Positions 60,238 to 64,000 of a DNA stretch of 64,000 nucleotides are shown in pieces. Location of the stretch: NCBI RefSeq assembly GCF_021502575.1, contig NZ_JAKFGN010000001.1, positions 1,488,001-1,552,000 on the forward strand, read 5' to 3'. A program made the position numbers and the translations under genes. This stretch comes from Bradyrhizobium sp. G127 (lineage in GTDB: Bacteria > Pseudomonadota > Alphaproteobacteria > Rhizobiales > Xanthobacteraceae). The notes under the pieces are model-generated. The model was not told the DNA's origin. It worked only from the letters and a program-made list of their open reading frames with translations, and did no database searches. Each line of letters opens with the position of its first letter. Positions within the stretch are counted from its first letter, which is position 1.

Positions 60238-61098
60238 TCAGTACTTCTTCCGGAAGCTGTAACGCATCAGGCTGACCATGCCGCCGCGAAAGCCTGCGGC
60301 CGACATGCGCAGGTAGCGGCGGAATTCATCGGTGTTCGTCTTGCCGACCAGCGCAACGGCCTTGTCGTAGTTGGCGAGCAGGTTCTTTTCCCACATCACC
60401 AGCGTCTGATAGTAGTGATCCGCATCGTTGCGTGCGGCGATCAGGCTGAACAGGCCTTCGGCCGCCGCGATCGGCTCCCATTCCAGCGGAAGATCGCTTT
60501 CCGGAAAAGTTTTGTCCAGCAGTGGCTGGACCTTGGTCCGCTCGGAATAGGCGATGGTTTGCAGCGACAATTTCCCGCCGATGGCCAGCACGCGGTCGCA
60601 ATAAGCGAAGAACGTGCGGTAGGCGTCGAGTTTGACGGCTGGGTCGAGACCCTTCTGCACGAAATGTTCAAATGCGCCGATGGAGACGATGGCATCATAG
60701 CGGCGCTCGGGCTTGTGGTCGCGCCAGTCCTGCTCCAGCACCTCGATTTTCGGATTGGGCGTCCTGCGGATCCATTGCGCCTGCGACGGGCTGAGCGTCA
60801 GCCCAACCGCATGCGCGACGCCGGCATGATCGACCAGCCGCCGCAGCATCGCGCCCCAGCCGCAGCCGATATCGAGAACCCGCGCCGCATTTGCCGCGCC
60901 GGCGGCTCTGATATGATCGTCGAGTTTCCGGCGCTGGGCCGCTGCCAGATCATCGCCGGGCTCGAACTGCGCACAAGAGTAAACCATCTCCGGGTCGAGC
61001 ACGAGCTGGAAGAAATCGTTGCCCATGTCGTAATGCGACATGATGGCTTCGGGCGAAGCGCCGGTTCGGTCCGCTGACTGCGCAGTTTTCTCGGACAT
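60238..61098 (-). CDS. Cyclopropane-fatty-acyl-phospholipid synthase-like methyltransferase
   Basis: A 286-residue SAM-dependent methyltransferase of the CFA/mycolic acid cyclopropane synthase family. The SAM loop is RVLDIGCGWGAMLRRL from about residue 73, and ISHYDMGNDFF-like MSHYDMGNDFFQLVLDPEM at 20-38 is the family signature. SIGAFEHFVQKG holds the conserved Glu. It is shorter than E. coli Cfa (382) because it lacks the N-terminal lipid-binding domain. So it may modify another lipid or small acyl substrate. The ATG at 61098 is chosen; an in-frame extension of 31 residues looks unlike protein. Confidence 0.87.
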   Translation of the reverse strand: MSEKTAQSADRTGASPEAIMSHYDMGNDFFQLVLDPEMVYSCAQFEPGDDLAAAQRRKLDDHIRAAGAANAARVLDIGCGWGAMLRRLVDHAGVAHAVGLTLSPSQAQWIRRTPNPKIEVLEQDWRDHKPERRYDAIVSIGAFEHFVQKGLDPAVKLDAYRTFFAYCDRVLAIGGKLSLQTIAYSERTKVQPLLDKTFPESDLPLEWEPIAAAEGLFSLIAARNDADHYYQTLVMWEKNLLANYDKAVALVGKTNTDEFRRYLRMSAAGFRGGMVSLMRYSFRKKY

Positions 61099-61269
61099 CG
61101 CGCCCTTTTGTTTGCAGGGTTGTGAACAGGGTCCGTTAAACTTAGTATTCGAAGCAGCCGATCGGTTCAATATTCGCGTCGTCCGGTGCATGCGGTGGTC
61201 GCGGCGGACTTTTGTCGTGCGTCATGGCGGCCGGCTCAGGATAGGCCGATCCCTCGCTGAGGAAAAACC

Positions 61270-64000
61270 TTGCAGACCACGCTGCTCGGACTGGCCATTG
61301 CCTTCATTCTTGCGCTGATCGCAGCGCTGGTCGGGCCGTATTTCGTCGACTGGAACCAGTTTCGTCCGCAATTCGAGGCGGAGGCCTCCCGCATTATCGG
61401 TGCGCCGGTGCGCGTCGGTGGAAAGCTCGACGCGCTGCTGCTGCCGACCCCGACGCTGCGGCTGCGGTCCATCGCCATCGGGGGCGACAGCGACCCCGCC
61501 AAAGTCCGCGCCGACAAGCTCGATGTCGAGTTCAATCTCGGCGCGCTGATGCGCGGCGAATGGCGTGCCAGCGTGCTGTCGCTGGACGGCTTCGCGCTTG
61601 ATCTTGGGCTGGACAAGGAGGGCCGTTTTGAATGGCCGGTCGCGCCGGGACGCTTCAATCTCGGATCGCTGGCCGTCGACCGGATGAATATCGCGGGGCG
61701 CGTGGCGCTGCACGACGCATCCAGCGACGCGACGCTGCGGGCCGACGATCTGACATTCAGCGGGGACGTGCGCGGCGTGGCGGGCAGCCTGCGCGGAGAA
61801 GGCTCGTTCCTCCTGCTCGGCGCGCGGACGCCGTTCCGCGTGTCGTCGGGTCAAACAAATGACGGCAAGGGCACGCGGGTGCGCGTCGTGGCCGATCCGG
61901 GCGAGCGGCCGCTGTCGGCCGATCTCGACGGCGTGCTGACGTTCGACAACTCCGTGCCGAAGTTCGAGGGCGGGTTGACGCTGGCGCGGCCGGCCGATGC
62001 AAAAGCATCAGAGCCGGGATTGCCGTGGCGGCTGGCGTCGCGGCTGAAAGCCGGGCCGTCATCCGCGACATTCGAACAGATCGAGGCGGTCTATGGTCCA
62101 GAGGACAACGCGCTGCGGCTGACCGGTGGCGGCGATATGCGGTTCGGCGCCTCGCCGCTGTTGCATCTTACCCTGTCCGCGCGGCAACTCGATGCGGACC
62201 GCCTGCTCGCGAAAGATGCTGCGAATTCCGAGCCGCTGCGGCTGCTTCCGGCGCTGCGCGCCCTGATCACGTCGCTGCCTGCGCTGCCGCTTGCGGCGCA
62301 GATCGAACTCGGGGTGGAGCAGGTCGCGCTTGGCGGCCGGCCGTTGCAAAACATCGCTCTCGATCTGCGCGGCGACGACAGGGCGTGGACCGTCGTGAAA
62401 TTCGAGATGCGTGCGCCCGGTACGACGCGTGTCACGGCCAGCGGCTTGCTTGCGCCGCCGGGACCGTCCGCGCGCTTTATAGGCCCGGTCAACATCGAGT
62501 CTGCTGATCCCGATGCACTGGCGGCATGGTTGCAGGGACGCAGCGACGTCACCTGGCGCAACCAGAAGCCGTTGCGTTTGCGCGGTGACGCCACCGTCGC
62601 GGCGGATCACATCGCCCTCGACGGTGTAACGGCCGACGTCAATGGCGGTGCGATGGAAGGCCGACTTGCGCTGCTGACGATCAACGGCAAGACCCGCTTC
62701 GAAGCGGCGTTGAAGGCGGCCGCACTTGATCTCGATGCGGCGTCCTCGCTGGTTACGGTGCTGGCCGGGCCGCAATCCGCATGGCCAGACGAAGCGCAGG
62801 TGTCGCTCGATGCCGGAAGCGCCGTGCTTGCGGGGCAGACGGTTCGCCCCGCGGCCGTCAGTCTGAGTTACGGCCCGAAGACAATCGCACTCGATCGCAT
62901 CCAGATGGGCGATGCGGGCAGCGGCCTCGCGATCAGCGGCACGGGATCGTTCGATCGGACGGAGAGCGCGGGCAAGCTTGCACTGACGGCGGCAGCACCG
63001 TCGCTCGCGCAGATCGGCAGTTTCGTTGCGCCGTTCGCGCCCACGGTCGCGGAGCGGCTGACTGTGGTTGCGAAAGAACCCGGCGCCGCCCGCATGCAAC
63101 TCTCCGCCGACATCGGCAAGGCCAGGGATCGCTCCGGCCGCACCGACGCCCGCGCCGTGCTCGACATCGATGCGCCGCAACTCAGGGGCGCGATCAAGCT
63201 GACCGCGACGCCAAACATTGACATTGCGCGCGGGTTTGATCCCGCGGTGTTGCGCGGCACCGACTTTGGCATCGAGAGCAGGCTGACGGCTAACCAGACC
63301 GCGACCGTGCTGGCCTCAATCGGTCTCGACCGCATCGTCTCCGCGGGCGAGGGACCGGCGCAATTCGAGTCATCGGTCACCGGCGTTTGGGGTTCGCCGC
63401 TGCAACTGAAAGCGAAGCTGATTGGCGCCGGCGTTGATGGCGATGTTCAAGGTATCGGCAATCCGTGGGCGGATCAGCCGACGGCGGCGCTGACTGTCGC
63501 GGTGCGCCGCGCAGATCTGGCGGCGCTATTCGACCTCAAGCCGTCGAGCGTGCCGTCGCTAAACGTCGCGCTGTCGTCACGCCTCGGCGTGACGGGCAAC
63601 ACGTTCTCGTTCGACGATCTCGACGCCACGGTGGGGGGATCGCGTGTGCGCGGGCGGATCATCCTGACGCGCGGCGACGAGGCTGGCATCGACGGCGAGA
63701 TCGGCATGGACACCCTCGATCTTGGCAGCGTGACGAGCCTTGCATTCGGCGCGGCAGGGCACGACACATCAGCGCCGCTTGGCAAAGGCTGGTTGCGCGG
63801 CTGGCGCGGACGGCTGGCGTTTCAGGCCCTGAGCGCGGCGCTGCCGGGCGGCGGCGAGTTGCGTCCTATCAGCGGCGCAATCAAGGGCGACGGCCAATCG
63901 CTGGTGCTGGAGAACGCCACGGCCGGCATCGGCGGCGGTGACGCCTCGCTGAATCTTGACGCCCGGCAAGGAGCGGACCGGGGCACGTCGTTCAACGCGC
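61270..64000 (+). CDS. AsmA family protein (partial, runs off right edge)
   Basis: About 910 codons are visible and the gene continues past the window. It starts with a membrane helix (LLGLAIAFILALIAALVG) followed by YFVDWNQFRPQFEAEASRI, the standard AsmA opening, then repeated beta-strand-rich segments (RVGGKLDALLLPTPTLRLR). AsmA-like proteins are anchored in the inner membrane, reach across the periplasm and are thought to carry phospholipids toward the outer membrane. The start is TTG at 61270 with GAGG at 61259-61262, 7 nt before it; no ATG or GTG lies close by in frame. Confidence 0.88.
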   Translation, partial: MQTTLLGLAIAFILALIAALVGPYFVDWNQFRPQFEAEASRIIGAPVRVGGKLDALLLPTPTLRLRSIAIGGDSDPAKVRADKLDVEFNLGALMRGEWRASVLSLDGFALDLGLDKEGRFEWPVAPGRFNLGSLAVDRMNIAGRVALHDASSDATLRADDLTFSGDVRGVAGSLRGEGSFLLLGARTPFRVSSGQTNDGKGTRVRVVADPGERPLSADLDGVLTFDNSVPKFEGGLTLARPADAKASEPGLPWRLASRLKAGPSSATFEQIEAVYGPEDNALRLTGGGDMRFGASPLLHLTLSARQLDADRLLAKDAANSEPLRLLPALRALITSLPALPLAAQIELGVEQVALGGRPLQNIALDLRGDDRAWTVVKFEMRAPGTTRVTASGLLAPPGPSARFIGPVNIESADPDALAAWLQGRSDVTWRNQKPLRLRGDATVAADHIALDGVTADVNGGAMEGRLALLTINGKTRFEAALKAAALDLDAASSLVTVLAGPQSAWPDEAQVSLDAGSAVLAGQTVRPAAVSLSYGPKTIALDRIQMGDAGSGLAISGTGSFDRTESAGKLALTAAAPSLAQIGSFVAPFAPTVAERLTVVAKEPGAARMQLSADIGKARDRSGRTDARAVLDIDAPQLRGAIKLTATPNIDIARGFDPAVLRGTDFGIESRLTANQTATVLASIGLDRIVSAGEGPAQFESSVTGVWGSPLQLKAKLIGAGVDGDVQGIGNPWADQPTAALTVAVRRADLAALFDLKPSSVPSLNVALSSRLGVTGNTFSFDDLDATVGGSRVRGRIILTRGDEAGIDGEIGMDTLDLGSVTSLAFGAAGHDTSAPLGKGWLRGWRGRLAFQALSAALPGGGELRPISGAIKGDGQSLVLENATAGIGGGDASLNLDARQGADRGTSFNA

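Overview
The window is a stretch of GC-rich alphaproteobacterial chromosome. Gene content, protein sequences and interspersed repeats point to the Bradyrhizobium/Rhodopseudomonas/Nitrobacter/Afipia group (order Hyphomicrobiales); the genus cannot be fixed by reading alone. The centre is the division and cell wall (dcw) cluster, all on the + strand: rsmH-ftsL-ftsI-murE-murF-mraY-murD-ftsW-murG, then murC-(membrane protein)-murB, ddl-ftsQ-ftsA-ftsZ and lpxC, followed by bamD, recN and ligA. These genes make lipid II and build the divisome; lpxC and bamD add outer membrane lipid A synthesis and protein assembly.

Layout. 1-2.5 kb: an ETHE1-like persulfide dioxygenase/rhodanese gene cut by the edge, a 27-residue membrane peptide gene and an extensin-like lipoprotein. 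2.5-7.8 kb: a tetR/emrA/emrB-like efflux locus around a perfect 45-bp palindrome, followed by a thiolase-like/DUF35 gene pair. 7.8-11.7 kb: signalling genes (membrane GGDEF protein; FecR-domain protein plus CHASE2 adenylate/guanylate cyclase). 11.8-12.2 kb: RNase P RNA on the minus strand. 12.3-13.0 kb: a peptidoglycan amidase. 13.6-38.0 kb: the dcw cluster and lpxC, broken by a hydrolase/LysR/MFS cassette between murG and murC and by an antisense DUF4239 gene between murB and ddl. 38.3-43.1 kb: bamD, recN, ligA. 43.1-64 kb: mixed housekeeping and accessory genes: aminopeptidase P, prmA, a FAD oxidoreductase, a membrane/spermidine synthase-like fusion, an L,D-transpeptidase, twin glycine-zipper proteins, an ABC-2 exporter, uvrD, a DUF1328 protein, a thioesterase, a D-lactate dehydrogenase-like oxidase with a hydratase, a cyclopropane synthase-like methyltransferase and a truncated AsmA gene.

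Most noteworthy: (a) the palindrome serving tetR and the pump; (b) the accessory cassette splitting murG from murC, with an interspersed repeat at its right edge ending 13 nt before murC; (c) about seven same-orientation DnaA-box-like sequences upstream of prmA; (d) a thiolase-like protein lacking the usual nucleophilic cysteine, paired with a DUF35 protein; (e) two adjacent paralogous glycine-zipper proteins; (f) an unusual insert in UvrD. I did not find a clearly new defence or mobile system. No tRNA, CRISPR array or transposase gene was seen.
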